Assembly (NCBI RefSeq): GCF_007923295.1
Contig: NZ_VOIR01000017.1
Coordinates: 1-64,000, forward strand
Source: Agrococcus sediminis
GTDB lineage: Bacteria > Actinomycetota > Actinomycetes > Actinomycetales > Microbacteriaceae
DNA: 64,000 bases
Reading direction: 5' to 3'
A program made the position numbers and the translations under genes. The notes beneath the pieces were generated by a model. That model saw only the letters and a list, made by a program, of their open reading frames with translations. It made no database searches and was not told the DNA's origin. This document shows positions 35,847 through 44,891 of the stretch, in pieces. Each line of letters opens with the position of its first letter. Positions within the stretch are counted from its first letter, which is position 1.

Positions 35847-36809
35847 GTGACCACACCATCGGACGCGACGGCCGCACCGCTCGTCGCGGTGCTCATGGCC
35901 ACGCACGACGGCGCCGCCTTCGTCGAGGAGCAGGCCCGCTCGATCCTCGGGCAGCGCGACGTGCGCGTGCGGCTGGTCGTCTCGGACGACGCCTCGACCG
36001 ACGGCACCCCGTTGCTGCTCGAGCGGCTCGCCGCGGACGAGCGCGTCACGGTGCTGGCGCCTGGGAGCTTCGGCACCCCGCAGGCCAACTTCCTGCGCCT
36101 CATGCGCGAGGCCGACGTCGACGGCGCGGTCGCGGTCGCGCTCGCCGACCAGGACGACGTCTGGCACGACGACAAGCTCTCGCGGCAGCTGGCCCTGCTC
36201 GAGCGGCTCGACGTCGACGCGGTCTCGTCCAACGTGGTCGCCTTCTGGGAGCGCGAGGACGGCAGCCGCCGCACCGAGCTCATCGACAAGGCGCAGCCGC
36301 AGACCCCGCTCGACTTCCTGCTCGAGTCGGCGGGCCCCGGCTGCACGTTCCTCATCGACGCCGAGGCCTTCGCGGCGATCCGCGACGCCATCCGGCAGCC
36401 GCCGCACGGCAGCGCGCGCATCGACGACAGCGCCGTGCCGCACGACTGGCTCGCGTACGCGATCGTGCGCGCGAGCGGCGGGCGCTGGCACATCGACGCC
36501 GAGCCGACGCTCGACTACCGCCAGCACGACGCCAACGCGACCGGCGCCAACACCGGGCTCACGCAGGCCGCCGTGCGGTTCCGCCGGCTCGCGTCCGGCG
36601 AGTACCGGCAGCAGTGCGGCGCGGTCGCGCGGCTGAGCGCCTCGGTCGCCGACGACGCCCAGCGCCCGCGGCTCGAGCGGATCGCGCCGCTGTTCGACGG
36701 CACCGACCTCGGCTCGCGCATGGCGCTGCACCGCCTCGCGCCCGAGCTGCGCCGCGAGGCGACCGAGCGGCGGCTGCTGCGCATCGCCCTCGTGCTGGGC
36801 TTCTGGTAG
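35847..36809 (+). CDS. GT2 glycosyltransferase (rhamnosyltransferase-like)
   Basis: The 320-residue protein has the GT2 motifs VLMATHDGAAFVEEQARSIL, SDDASTDGT near residue 51 and the metal/acceptor motif LADQDDVWHDDKL near residue 105. The last resembles rhamnosyl- and galactosyltransferases of wall polysaccharides. The C-terminal part is alpha-helical with no membrane segment. GTG 35847 was chosen for its GAGAGAGG ribosome binding site; an upstream in-frame start at 35769 has none. The gene stands alone between two minus-strand glycosyltransferase genes. Confidence 0.84.
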   Translation: MTTPSDATAAPLVAVLMATHDGAAFVEEQARSILGQRDVRVRLVVSDDASTDGTPLLLERLAADERVTVLAPGSFGTPQANFLRLMREADVDGAVAVALADQDDVWHDDKLSRQLALLERLDVDAVSSNVVAFWEREDGSRRTELIDKAQPQTPLDFLLESAGPGCTFLIDAEAFAAIRDAIRQPPHGSARIDDSAVPHDWLAYAIVRASGGRWHIDAEPTLDYRQHDANATGANTGLTQAAVRFRRLASGEYRQQCGAVARLSASVADDAQRPRLERIAPLFDGTDLGSRMALHRLAPELRREATERRLLRIALVLGFW

Positions 36810-36813
36810 CGGG

Positions 36814-37773
36814 TCAGCCCCTGAGGTCGCCGGCGATGCGCTCGAGCTCGGCCGGGCCGAGCGAGGCCGCGAGCTGCCGGTCGTTGCCCGCGTGCAGCAC
36901 GTTCTGCAGGTAGAGGCCGCTCACCTGCGAGCCGGGCACGAACGGGTAGTTCGCCGGCTCCGCGCTCGTCTGCACGATCCGGCGGCCGGCCCGCACCGCC
37001 TGCGCGTACAGCCACACGTCGTCGGCCTCCGGCGCCGCCTCGAGGAACCGGGTGCCCGCCGCGCGCAGCTCCTCGAGCAGCGGAGCCGGGAACAGCTGGC
37101 CCGACACCGAGGTGCCGAAGCTGCCGAAGCTCGGCGCCGTGCTGCGCGCGGGCGTCCACGACGTGTAGGGCGCGAGGCCCTCGACGCCGAGCGCCACGCG
37201 GTGGGCGCGGTGCGCGACGACCGCGCCCGGGTGGGCGCGCGCCACCTCGAGCAGCCGGCGCAGCCAGTCGCGCGGATAGAGCTGGTCGTCGTCGCTCGTC
37301 ACCATCGGCAGCTCGTGCGCCGGGGGGCCGCTCACGTACGGCCACCACTTCGTGTGCACCCGCAGCCCCGGGTCGACCCGGCGCACCTCGAGGCCCCGCC
37401 GCTCCAGACGGCCGAGCGACGTGGGCAGCTCGGCGAGCGAGGGGTCGTCGAGCCACAGGATGAGCCGCTTCGGCCGCTCGGCGCCCTCGCCGATCGACTC
37501 GATCGCCGCCCAGACGGAGCGGATGCGCGCCGCGGTCGTCGTCATCACCACGACCGCAGGTGCGTCGCCCACGACCGGCGCCCGGGAGGCGAGGTTGCGG
37601 ATGCGCAGGCGCGCCAGGCGGGCGAGCGTGGCCGCCGAGGGGCTGTCGTCGTAGAACCCGCGGCCCGACTGCAGGCCGAGCGCGCGCCGCGCGGCGTCCC
37701 CGCCCCGCTCCCGACCCGAGCGGACGACGTGCCGGAGGCGCTCGCGCGCCGCGCTGCTGCGAGGGCTGGTCAT
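36814..37773 (-). CDS. glycosyltransferase-like protein with DDD motif
   Basis: The 319-residue protein has a GT-A-like core: VVVMTTTAARIRSVWAAIESI near residue 73, RLILWLDDPSLAELP, RVHTKWWPYVSGPP near residue 138 and the metal-type motif TSDDDQLYPRDWL near residue 160, followed by EADDVWLYAQAVRAG. These resemble polysaccharide glycosyltransferases, but no named family is certain. The first 60 residues are basic. ATG 37773 is preceded by TAGCCT and 6 bases, predicting a leaderless mRNA. It diverges from the second rfbB-like gene. Confidence 0.7.
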   Translation of the reverse strand: MTSPRSSAARERLRHVVRSGRERGGDAARRALGLQSGRGFYDDSPSAATLARLARLRIRNLASRAPVVGDAPAVVVMTTTAARIRSVWAAIESIGEGAERPKRLILWLDDPSLAELPTSLGRLERRGLEVRRVDPGLRVHTKWWPYVSGPPAHELPMVTSDDDQLYPRDWLRRLLEVARAHPGAVVAHRAHRVALGVEGLAPYTSWTPARSTAPSFGSFGTSVSGQLFPAPLLEELRAAGTRFLEAAPEADDVWLYAQAVRAGRRIVQTSAEPANYPFVPGSQVSGLYLQNVLHAGNDRQLAASLGPAELERIAGDLRG

Positions 37774-37856
37774 GCGCCCAGGCTACGCGGGCGGGAGCCC
37801 GGTGCCGCCGCGGCTAGACTCGACCCACCGACCCCGACCGGAAGGCCAGCCACGTC

Positions 37857-38840
37857 GTGAAGATCCTCGTGACCGGCGGCGCCGGGTTCATCGGCTCGAA
37901 CCTCGTGCGGATGGCCCTGACCGACCGCCTCCCAGGCCTCGAGGGCGCTGCCGTCACCGTCCTCGACGCGCTGACGTACTCGGGCACCCTCTCGAACCTC
38001 GCCGCCGTGGCCGAGCACCCGCGCTTCGCCTTCGTGCAGGGCGACATCCGGGACACGGGCCTGCTCGACCGCCTGCTGCCGGGCGTCGACGCGATCGTGC
38101 ACGTCGCCGGCGAGAGCCACCTCGACCGCGCGGCGCGCGACTCGTCCGTCTTCGTCGAGACGAACGTCGTCGGCACGCAGCGGCTGCTCGACGCCGCGCT
38201 CCGGCACGGCGTGCGCCGCATCGTGCACGTCTCGACCGACGAGGTGCTGGGCTCGATCGAGGAGGGCTCCTGGAGCGAGGACGCCCCGGTCGACCCGAGC
38301 ACGCCCTACGCCGCGTCGAAGGCGGGCGGCGAGCTGCTCGTGCGCAGCTACCACCGCACCCACGGGCTCGATGTGCGCATCGCGCGGCTCTCGAGCAGCT
38401 TCGGCCCGCACCACTTCCCCGAGAAGCTCATCCCGATGCTCATCACGAACCTCCTCGACGGCATCCCCGCGCCGCTCGCCGGCGACGGCGGGCACGTGCG
38501 CGACTGGCTGCACGTCGACGACCACTGCCGCGGCATCGCGCTCGTGCTCACCGCCGGCAGGCCCGGCGAGACCTACCACCTCGGCGGCGGGGCCGAGGTG
38601 TCGAACCGCAGGCTCGCCGAGCTGGTCGTCGAGGCGACCGGCAGCGACTGGTCGATGGTCGAGCCGACCGCCGACGAGCGGGGCCACGACCGCCGCGCGT
38701 CGCTCGCGAGCGCGAAGGCGCGCGACGAGCTCGGCTTCGCCCCGCAGGTGCCGTTCGAGCAGGGGCTCGCCGACGTCGTGCAGTGGTACCGCGAGCACCG
38801 CTCGTGGTGGCAGCCGCTCAAGGAGCGGGTGGCCCTGTGA
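37857..38840 (+). CDS. dTDP-glucose 4,6-dehydratase paralogue
   Basis: The 327-residue protein is an extended SDR with [10 protein letters not shown] at residues 6-15, HVSTDEVLGS near residue 123, YAASK as the catalytic Tyr-x3-Lys and RDWLHVDDH near residue 215. All key RmlB residues (Thr, Asp, Glu, Tyr, Lys) are present, but it differs widely from the copy at 527, having HHFPEKLIPMLITN where that copy has [14 protein letters not shown]. It may be a second dehydratase or act on another nucleotide sugar. The GTG start at 37857 has a GGAAGG ribosome binding site. Its stop overlaps the following GT4 gene (GTGA). Confidence 0.85.
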   Translation: MKILVTGGAGFIGSNLVRMALTDRLPGLEGAAVTVLDALTYSGTLSNLAAVAEHPRFAFVQGDIRDTGLLDRLLPGVDAIVHVAGESHLDRAARDSSVFVETNVVGTQRLLDAALRHGVRRIVHVSTDEVLGSIEEGSWSEDAPVDPSTPYAASKAGGELLVRSYHRTHGLDVRIARLSSSFGPHHFPEKLIPMLITNLLDGIPAPLAGDGGHVRDWLHVDDHCRGIALVLTAGRPGETYHLGGGAEVSNRRLAELVVEATGSDWSMVEPTADERGHDRRASLASAKARDELGFAPQVPFEQGLADVVQWYREHRSWWQPLKERVAL

Positions 38841-39979
38841 GCGACGTGCGGGAGCCCGAGGCGCACGAGCGCGACCGCCTGACGGTCGTGCTCGACGAGG
38901 TCGGCGAGCGCTCGACCACGTCGGTCGGCCGCTACTCGGCCGAGATGGCCCGCGCGCTCGTCGCGACCGCCCCCGAGGGGCTCGAGGTCGGCGCGCTGTC
39001 GGCGCGCGTGAGCGACGCGCGCGAAGCCCGCATCCGCGAGGCACTGCCGGGGCTCGCCGAGCTGCGCCAGACGGCCGTGCCCGCCCGCGAGCTGCGCGAG
39101 GCGTGGCTCCACACGATCACCACGATCCCCGTGCACGGCCTCGTGCACGCGACGAGCCTCATGGCGCCGCTCACGCGCGAGCGCGAGCCGGGCGACCAGG
39201 TGACGGTGACGGTGCACGGCCTGCAGTCGATGTCGGACCGCTCGGAGCGCAAGCAACGCTGGTTCGACCGCGCCCTCAAGCGCGCGCTGCACCGCGCCGG
39301 CGGCATCGTGGTGCCCTCGACCGCCGTGGCCGAGGACCTCTCGCTCCTGGCCGACGTGGGCGACCGCGTGCGCGTCGTGCACCCTGCGCCCGCGGCCGCG
39401 CTCCTGCGCGCGGCGAACTCCGGCGCCGCGGCGGCGTCGCGGCTCGCCCTGCCGTCGGAGTACGTGCTCGCGATCACGGCGCCGGGCGCGCGCGGCCAGG
39501 CCGAGCGGCTCATCGAGACCGTCGCGAGCGACGCGATGCCGGATGCGCGGGTCGTCGTGGCCGGGCCGGTGCAGTGGGGCGAGACCACGCTCGCGGCGCT
39601 CGCGGTCGAGGCGGGCATCGCGCCCGGCCGGCTCGTCATGCTGGGCGAGCTGACCGACGCCGAGCTCGCGACCGCCTACCAGCGCGCGCTCGCGCACCTG
39701 CACGTCGCGGAGCAGGACGCCCTCGGCCTCACGCTGCTCGAGGCGGCGGCGCTCGGCACCCCGACCGTGCATCCGGCGACCCGCACGCTCACCGAGATCG
39801 CGGGCGACTCGAGCGTGCCGGTCGAGGGCGGCCCGCACGAGCTCGCCGCCGCGCTCGCGGGCCTGCTCGCCGACGAGGAGGAGCGCACGCGCCTGCGGCT
39901 GCACGCGCAGGACCGCGCCCGCGCGTTCACGTGGGAGGCCGCCGCGCTGCAGGTGTGGCGGCTGCACGCCGAGCTGTAG
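38837..39979 (+). CDS. GT4-type glycosyltransferase
   Basis: The 380-residue protein has a GT-B fold: TSVGRYSAEMARAL near residue 29, VTVHGLQSMSDRSERKQRWFDRALK near residue 130, VPSTAVAEDL, and the C-terminal donor-site motif AEQDALGLTLLEAAALGTPTV, which supplies the conserved acidic pair of family 4. GTG 38837 overlaps the upstream dehydratase stop, so enzyme and transferase are probably translated together, and the sugar made by the former may be used by the latter (inference). A weak hairpin follows the stop. Confidence 0.84.
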   Translation: MSDVREPEAHERDRLTVVLDEVGERSTTSVGRYSAEMARALVATAPEGLEVGALSARVSDAREARIREALPGLAELRQTAVPARELREAWLHTITTIPVHGLVHATSLMAPLTREREPGDQVTVTVHGLQSMSDRSERKQRWFDRALKRALHRAGGIVVPSTAVAEDLSLLADVGDRVRVVHPAPAAALLRAANSGAAAASRLALPSEYVLAITAPGARGQAERLIETVASDAMPDARVVVAGPVQWGETTLAALAVEAGIAPGRLVMLGELTDAELATAYQRALAHLHVAEQDALGLTLLEAAALGTPTVHPATRTLTEIAGDSSVPVEGGPHELAAALAGLLADEEERTRLRLHAQDRARAFTWEAAALQVWRLHAEL

Positions 39980-40004
39980 CGGCGCCTGGGTGCCCCGGGC
40001 CGCT
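39978..40004. terminator. weak bidirectional hairpin between convergent genes
   Basis: A 6-bp stem AGCGGC/GCCGCT with a 15-base loop sits between the GT4 gene and the LCP gene, only 31 bases apart. Its position fits a shared terminator, but the stem is short and no T-tract follows. Confidence 0.3.
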
Positions 40005-40010
40005 GCCGCG

Positions 40011-41378
40011 CTACGGCGCGGGCGACTCGGTCGGCGGCGCGATCGCGTCGGCCTCGGCGAGTGCCGCGGCCACCATCGCGTGGATCTGCTCGAAGTCGGG
40101 GTCGCCGGTGTTGACGCCCGAGTCGGGCACGAGCTCGAGGTTCGTGATCGGCAGCTGCCGGGTCTCGAGCGCGAGCTCCGACAGCGAGCCGATCATCGAC
40201 TGCGGGATGTCGGACTGCACCATGTCCTGGCCGGCGTTCGCGAGCTCGGTGTACTTCGTGAGCAGCGTCTGCGGCGTGAACTGCCGGATGAGCGCCTCCT
40301 GCACCTGCCGCTGCCGCTCCATGCGCGCGTAGTCGCTCGTGCCGGCGCGGCTGCGCGCGTACCAGAGCGCGTCGTGGCCGTCGAGGCGCTGCAGGCCGGG
40401 CTCGATCCAGTCGCGCACGACCTCGCCCTCGATCGCGATCGGCACCCGCTCGGTCACCTCGATCTCGAGGCCGCCGAGGGCGTTGACGAGGTCCTCGAAG
40501 CCGTGCATGTCGACGAGCACGAAGAACTGCAGCTCCAGCCCCGTCACGCCCTCGACCGCGTCGCGGGTCGCCTCGATGCCCGGGCTCGAGCCGTTTGCCG
40601 CGGCGTCGGGGTAGAGCTCGGGGTTGGCCTCGCCGTACGTGTAGGTGCCGTTCAGCAGGCAGTCGCTCGTCTCGCAGTCGAAGCCGTCCGGCCACGGCCC
40701 CCACATCGGCGACCCTGGCGAGAACGGCGCGTTCCGCAGGTTGCGCGGCACGCCGATCATCGTCGCCGCGCCGGTCTCGGCGTTGACGGTGACGACGGTC
40801 ATCGAGTCGGCGCGCAGGCCCTGGCGGTCCTCGCCCGCGTCGCCGCCCAGCAGCAGGAACGTGTAGCGGCCGTCGATCGGCTCGACCGCGGGCCGCGCGA
40901 AGTCGAAGACGTCGCCGACGAGGCCGCGCGTCGCGTCGACGATCGTCGCCCCGTAGCCGGCGAGCGCCGCGGGCGCGACGGTGGCGAGGATCGAGACGAT
41001 CGCGATCCCCGCGCGGGCGCGCCCGGCCACCTTCGGCAGCCGCGCGAGCCGCAGCGTGTCGAGCCCGAGCACGAGCCACAGCACGGCGTAGGCGATGAGC
41101 AGCACCTCGACCACGAGCAGGCCGATCGAGTTGCCGACGACCGTCAGCAGCGCGCTGCGCCACGCGAACCACAGCAGGAGCGCGACGGCCGCGAGCGCGA
41201 GCAGCCCGAGGGTCGCGACGATGCCGACGCGGCCGAGCCTGCGGTCGCCCGCGAGCGCCTGGGCGCTGCCGGGCAGCAGGAGCCCGAGCAGCACGAGCCA
41301 CCAGCCGCGCCGCTGCATCACGTCGGGACGGCGGCTGTCGGGGTGGCGGAGCGGGGTGCCGGTCTCCAGCAGCGTCAT
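40011..41378 (-). CDS. LytR-CpsA-Psr (LCP) family wall-glycopolymer ligase
   Basis: The 455-residue protein has several membrane segments in its first 150 residues and then an extracytoplasmic LCP domain. Family motifs are [23 protein letters not shown] near residue 172 (phosphate-binding Arg/Asp), GVPRNLR near residue 210, [21 protein letters not shown] and DALWYARSR near residue 335. LCP enzymes transfer undecaprenyl-linked glycopolymers to peptidoglycan, the natural last step for the glycan made by this region. ATG 41378 overlaps the purE stop (ATGA). The mycobacterial LCP gene Rv3267 lies in the same neighbourhood. Confidence 0.92.
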   Translation of the reverse strand: MTLLETGTPLRHPDSRRPDVMQRRGWWLVLLGLLLPGSAQALAGDRRLGRVGIVATLGLLALAAVALLLWFAWRSALLTVVGNSIGLLVVEVLLIAYAVLWLVLGLDTLRLARLPKVAGRARAGIAIVSILATVAPAALAGYGATIVDATRGLVGDVFDFARPAVEPIDGRYTFLLLGGDAGEDRQGLRADSMTVVTVNAETGAATMIGVPRNLRNAPFSPGSPMWGPWPDGFDCETSDCLLNGTYTYGEANPELYPDAAANGSSPGIEATRDAVEGVTGLELQFFVLVDMHGFEDLVNALGGLEIEVTERVPIAIEGEVVRDWIEPGLQRLDGHDALWYARSRAGTSDYARMERQRQVQEALIRQFTPQTLLTKYTELANAGQDMVQSDIPQSMIGSLSELALETRQLPITNLELVPDSGVNTGDPDFEQIHAMVAAALAEADAIAPPTESPAP

Positions 41379-41878
41379 GCGCCCGCGTCCACGCGGTCGC
41401 GCAGCGCCCGGGCCTTCGCGTCGACCTGCGACTCGAGGTCGGCGGCGAAGGCGTCGAGGCGCGCCGCGAGGTCGGCGTCGGTCGTGCCGAGGATGCGCGC
41501 GGCGAGGATGCCGGCGTTGCGGGCCCCGCCGATCGAGACGGTCGCGACCGGGATGCCCGCGGGCATCTGCACGATCGAGAGCAGGCTGTCGAGCCCGTCG
41601 AGTCGCTCGAGCGGTACCGGCACGCCGATCACCGGCAGCCGCGTCATCGACGCGACCATGCCCGGCAGGTGGGCCGCGCCGCCGGCGCCCGCGATGATCA
41701 CGCGCACGCCGCGATCGGCGGCTCCGCGCGCGAAGTCGACCATCTTCTGCGGGGTGCGGTGCGCCGAGACGACGTCGACCTCGGCGGCTACGCCGAGCTC
41801 GTCGAGCACGGCCTTCGCCGCCTCCATGACCCGCCAGTCGGAGTCGGAGCCCATGATGATGCTGACCTGCGCAGGCAT
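41375..41878 (-). CDS. purE: 5-(carboxyamino)imidazole ribonucleotide mutase
   Basis: The 167-residue enzyme converts N5-CAIR to CAIR in purine synthesis. It has the class I PurE motifs [18 protein letters not shown] (catalytic His) and [18 protein letters not shown] 41878 was chosen because the family opening follows directly and TACCCT stands 7 bases upstream with no ribosome binding site, predicting a leaderless mRNA; a farther ATG at 41926 overlaps purK and lacks a ribosome binding site. It follows purK by 40 bases and overlaps the LCP gene. Confidence 0.95.
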   Translation of the reverse strand: MPAQVSIIMGSDSDWRVMEAAKAVLDELGVAAEVDVVSAHRTPQKMVDFARGAADRGVRVIIAGAGGAAHLPGMVASMTRLPVIGVPVPLERLDGLDSLLSIVQMPAGIPVATVSIGGARNAGILAARILGTTDADLAARLDAFAADLESQVDAKARALRDRVDAGA

Positions 41879-41918
41879 GCCGTCCAGGGTACGCGGGGTC
41901 GCGGCCTGGCCGTGACCC

Positions 41919-43040
41919 TCAGGCATCGAAGTGCGCGGCCGCGGCGCGCGCCCGGTAGGCGACCTCGTCGATCTCGTCGCCGATCGCGGTGACGTGCCCG
42001 ACCTTGCGGCCCGGGCGCGCCGACTTCGCGTAGGAGTGCACCTTCACGTCGGGGTGCGACCGGAGGGCGGCCGCGTAGCGGTCGGCCATCGAGCCCGACG
42101 CGGGCCCGCCGATGACGTTCACCATCACGCTCGCGGGCGCGAGGATCGCGGTCGAGCCGAGCGGCAGGTCGAGCACGGCGCGCAGGTGCTGCTCGAACTG
42201 GCTCGTGATCGAGCCGTCGATCGTCCAGTGGCCGGAGTTGTGGGGGCGCATCGCGAGCTCGTTGACGAGCACGCGGCCGTCGGCGGTCTCGAACAGCTCG
42301 ACCGCGAGCACGCCGGTCACGTCGAGCTGCTCGGCGATGGAGCGGGCCACGTCGTCGACGAGGGGCTGGATGTTCGCGGCGTGCGGGGCGGGCGCGAGCA
42401 CCTCGGCGCAGATCGAGTCGCGCTGCACGGTCTGCACGAGCGGCCAGACGACGGTCTCGCCCGAGGGCCGGCGCGCGACGAGCTGCGCGAGCTCGCGCGT
42501 GAACGGCACGAGCTCCTCGACGAGCAGGCGCGGGCCCCCGGCCGCGGCGCCCTCGAGCCAGTCGGCGGCCTCGGCAGCATCGCGCACGACCCGCACGCCC
42601 TTGCCGTCGTAGCCGCCGGTCGCGGTCTTCACGACGCCGACGCCGCCGTGGTCGGCCAGGAACCGCTCGAGGTCCCCCGGCGCATCCACCGGCGCCCAGT
42701 CGGGCTGCGGCGCGCCGATCTCGGCCATGCGCGCGCGCATCTCGCGCTTGTCCTGCGCGAAGCGCAGCGCGTGCGGCCCGGGGTGCACGGCGTGGCCGGC
42801 GTCGACGAGCCGCTGCAGCACCGCCTGCGGCACGTGCTCGTGGTCGAAGGTGACGACGTCGACGCCCTCGGCGAAGGCGAGCACGGTGTCGGCGTCGCGG
42901 TAGTCGCCCACGGCGGTCGCCGCGAGCGCCGCCGACATGCCCTCGCCCTCGGCGAGCACGCGCAGCTCGATGCCGAGCTCGACCGCCGCGGGGATCATCA
43001 TCCGGGCCAGCTGGCCGCCGCCCACCACGCCGACGATCAT
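41919..43040 (-). CDS. purK: N5-carboxyaminoimidazole ribonucleotide synthase
   Basis: The 373-residue ATP-grasp enzyme makes N5-CAIR from AIR, ATP and bicarbonate, acting just before PurE. Motifs are [10 protein letters not shown] at the start, [12 protein letters not shown] near residue 145, VEELVPF and the metal-site [29 protein letters not shown] near residue 260. ATG 43040 overlaps the stop of the UDP-glucose dehydrogenase gene (ATGA), so the purine genes are coupled to a sugar-nucleotide gene. Confidence 0.95.
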   Translation of the reverse strand: MIVGVVGGGQLARMMIPAAVELGIELRVLAEGEGMSAALAATAVGDYRDADTVLAFAEGVDVVTFDHEHVPQAVLQRLVDAGHAVHPGPHALRFAQDKREMRARMAEIGAPQPDWAPVDAPGDLERFLADHGGVGVVKTATGGYDGKGVRVVRDAAEAADWLEGAAAGGPRLLVEELVPFTRELAQLVARRPSGETVVWPLVQTVQRDSICAEVLAPAPHAANIQPLVDDVARSIAEQLDVTGVLAVELFETADGRVLVNELAMRPHNSGHWTIDGSITSQFEQHLRAVLDLPLGSTAILAPASVMVNVIGGPASGSMADRYAAALRSHPDVKVHSYAKSARPGRKVGHVTAIGDEIDEVAYRARAAAAHFDA

Positions 43041-44350
43041 GCTGCCGCCACCTCGGGCCGGCCGAGGCCGATCACCCGGAAGCCCGCGGCCGACCACGCC
43101 GCCGCGTCGAGCGCGTTGCGGCCGTCGACGACGACGCGCGCGTCGGTGATGCCGGCGAGCGCGGCCGGGTCGAGGTCGCGGAACTCCTGCCACTCGGTGC
43201 CGAGCGCCAGCACGTCGGCGCCGCACACCGCGTCCGCCACCGACGTGACGATCTCGAGCCCGGGCACGACCCGCAGCGCCGTCTCGCGCGCCTCGGGGTC
43301 GTAGGCCCTCACCACGCGGCCGCCCTCCTGCAGGCGGCGCGAGACGTCGAGCGCGGGCGAGTCGCGCACGTCGTCGCTGTTGGGCTTGAACGCGAGGCCC
43401 AGCATCGCGACGCGGTCGCCGCCGACCCGCTCGAGCTCGCGCTCGATGAGCGCGACCATGCGGTCGCGGCGGCGCAGGTTGATGCGGTCGACCTCGCGCA
43501 GGAAGCCGAGCGTCTCGCCGTGGCCGAGCTCGTCGGCGCGCGCCTGGAAGGCGCGGATGTCCTTCGGCAGGCAGCCGCCGCCGAAGCCCAGGCCGGCGTT
43601 GAGGAAGCGTCGGCCGATGCGGGCGTCGAGGCCGATCGCGTCGGCGAGCTGCGTGACGTCGGCGCCCACCGACTCCGACAGCTCGGCCATCGCGTTGATG
43701 AACGAGATCTTCGTGGCGAGGAACGCGTTCGCGCTCACCTTCACGAGCTCTGCCGTGGCGTAGTTCACGACCAGCCGGTCGGTGCCGCGCTCGAGGATGC
43801 GGGCGTAGACGGCGTCGAGCGCGGCGACCGCGGCGTCGTCGCCGTCGGCGACGCCGTAGACGAGCCGGTCGGGGGCGAGGGTGTCCTCGACCGCGAAGCC
43901 CTCGCGCAGGAACTCCGGGTTCCAGGCGAGCGTCGCGCCCGTGGGTGCGATCAGGTCGGCGAGCCGCTGCGCAGTGCCGACGGGCACCGTCGACTTGCCG
44001 GCCACGAGCGTGCCCGCGGCGAGGTGCGGCAGCAGCGACTCGACCGCCGCGTCGACGTAGGTGAGGTCGGCGGCGTCGGAGCCCGCGCGCTGCGGCGTGC
44101 CGACCGCGACGAAGACGACGTCGCTCCCGGCCGCCTCGGCGACATCCGTCGTGAAGCGCAGCGTGCCCGCGTCGACGCCCGCGCGCAGCAGCTCGGGCAG
44201 CCCCGGCTCGAAGAAGGGCGGCTCGCCCCGGCGCAGGCGCTCGATCTTCGCCTCGTCGACGTCGACGCCGATCGTCTCGTAGCCGAGCGAGGCCATGGCC
44301 GCGGCGTGCACCGCGCCCAGGTAGCCGCAGCCGATGACGGCGATCTTCAT
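43037..44350 (-). CDS. UDP-glucose/GDP-mannose 6-dehydrogenase family protein
   Basis: The 437-residue enzyme oxidises a nucleotide sugar to its uronate, most likely UDP-glucose to UDP-glucuronate. It has GCGYLGAVHAAAMASLG at the NAD site, AVGTPQ, NPEFLREGFAVED near residue 158, the catalytic Cys in GFGGGCLPKDI near residue 255 and LGLAFKPNSDDVRDSP. Length fits the family. ATG 44350 is preceded by a GGAG ribosome binding site. UDP-glucuronate could enter an acidic wall glycan, in keeping with the surrounding glycosyltransferase genes (inference). Confidence 0.9.
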   Translation of the reverse strand: MKIAVIGCGYLGAVHAAAMASLGYETIGVDVDEAKIERLRRGEPPFFEPGLPELLRAGVDAGTLRFTTDVAEAAGSDVVFVAVGTPQRAGSDAADLTYVDAAVESLLPHLAAGTLVAGKSTVPVGTAQRLADLIAPTGATLAWNPEFLREGFAVEDTLAPDRLVYGVADGDDAAVAALDAVYARILERGTDRLVVNYATAELVKVSANAFLATKISFINAMAELSESVGADVTQLADAIGLDARIGRRFLNAGLGFGGGCLPKDIRAFQARADELGHGETLGFLREVDRINLRRRDRMVALIERELERVGGDRVAMLGLAFKPNSDDVRDSPALDVSRRLQEGGRVVRAYDPEARETALRVVPGLEIVTSVADAVCGADVLALGTEWQEFRDLDPAALAGITDARVVVDGRNALDAAAWSAAGFRVIGLGRPEVAAA

Positions 44351-44390
44351 GGGAGCTCCTCGAGGGGTGGGCGCCGGAGGCGCGGATGGG

Positions 44391-44891
44391 TCAGGCGACG
44401 TCGACGACGTCGGGGGCGACGACGCCGCGGGCGCCGAGCAGCTCGGACAGCATGCGCTGCACGAGGGAGGCGCTCGGCACGTCGGAGAGGATCACGGCGC
44501 GGTCGCCGCCGGTCGACAGCAGCACGTCGCCGGCGCCGAACAGGGCCTGCAGGCCGCGGCGCCGCACGGTGACGTCATGGACGCGCGAGAGCATCGTCTC
44601 GCGCCGCGTGCCGCCGAAGCCGGTGCGGATGATCACCCGCTCGGTCGTGAAGGTGAAGCCGCGCGAGAGCCAGGCGAGCGTGGGCACGACGGTGAGCACC
44701 GCGACCACGATGCCGGCGACCGTGAGCACCGCGACGTTCCAGAGCGGCCAGTCGACCCGGTCGAGCAGCAGCGCCACGAGCCCCGCGCACGCCCAGAGCA
44801 CGAGCACGGGCACGACGAGCACCCGCCCATGCGGTCGCATGCGCGCGATGACTCGCTCCTCGCCGGCTGGCACCCGACGATTCTCTCGCAT
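44391..44891 (-). CDS. PH-domain (bPH2/DUF304) membrane protein
   Basis: The 166-residue protein has two membrane helices (about residues 22-65) followed by a bacterial PH-like domain with RGFTFTTERVIIRTG and SRVHDVTVRRRGLQALFGAGDV, typical of PF03703. Its role is unknown; the mycobacterial neighbour of birA (Rv3278c) is of the same kind. Its ATG overlaps the stop of birA by one base, so it is co-transcribed with birA. Confidence 0.82.
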   Translation of the reverse strand: MRENRRVPAGEERVIARMRPHGRVLVVPVLVLWACAGLVALLLDRVDWPLWNVAVLTVAGIVVAVLTVVPTLAWLSRGFTFTTERVIIRTGFGGTRRETMLSRVHDVTVRRRGLQALFGAGDVLLSTGGDRAVILSDVPSASLVQRMLSELLGARGVVAPDVVDVA

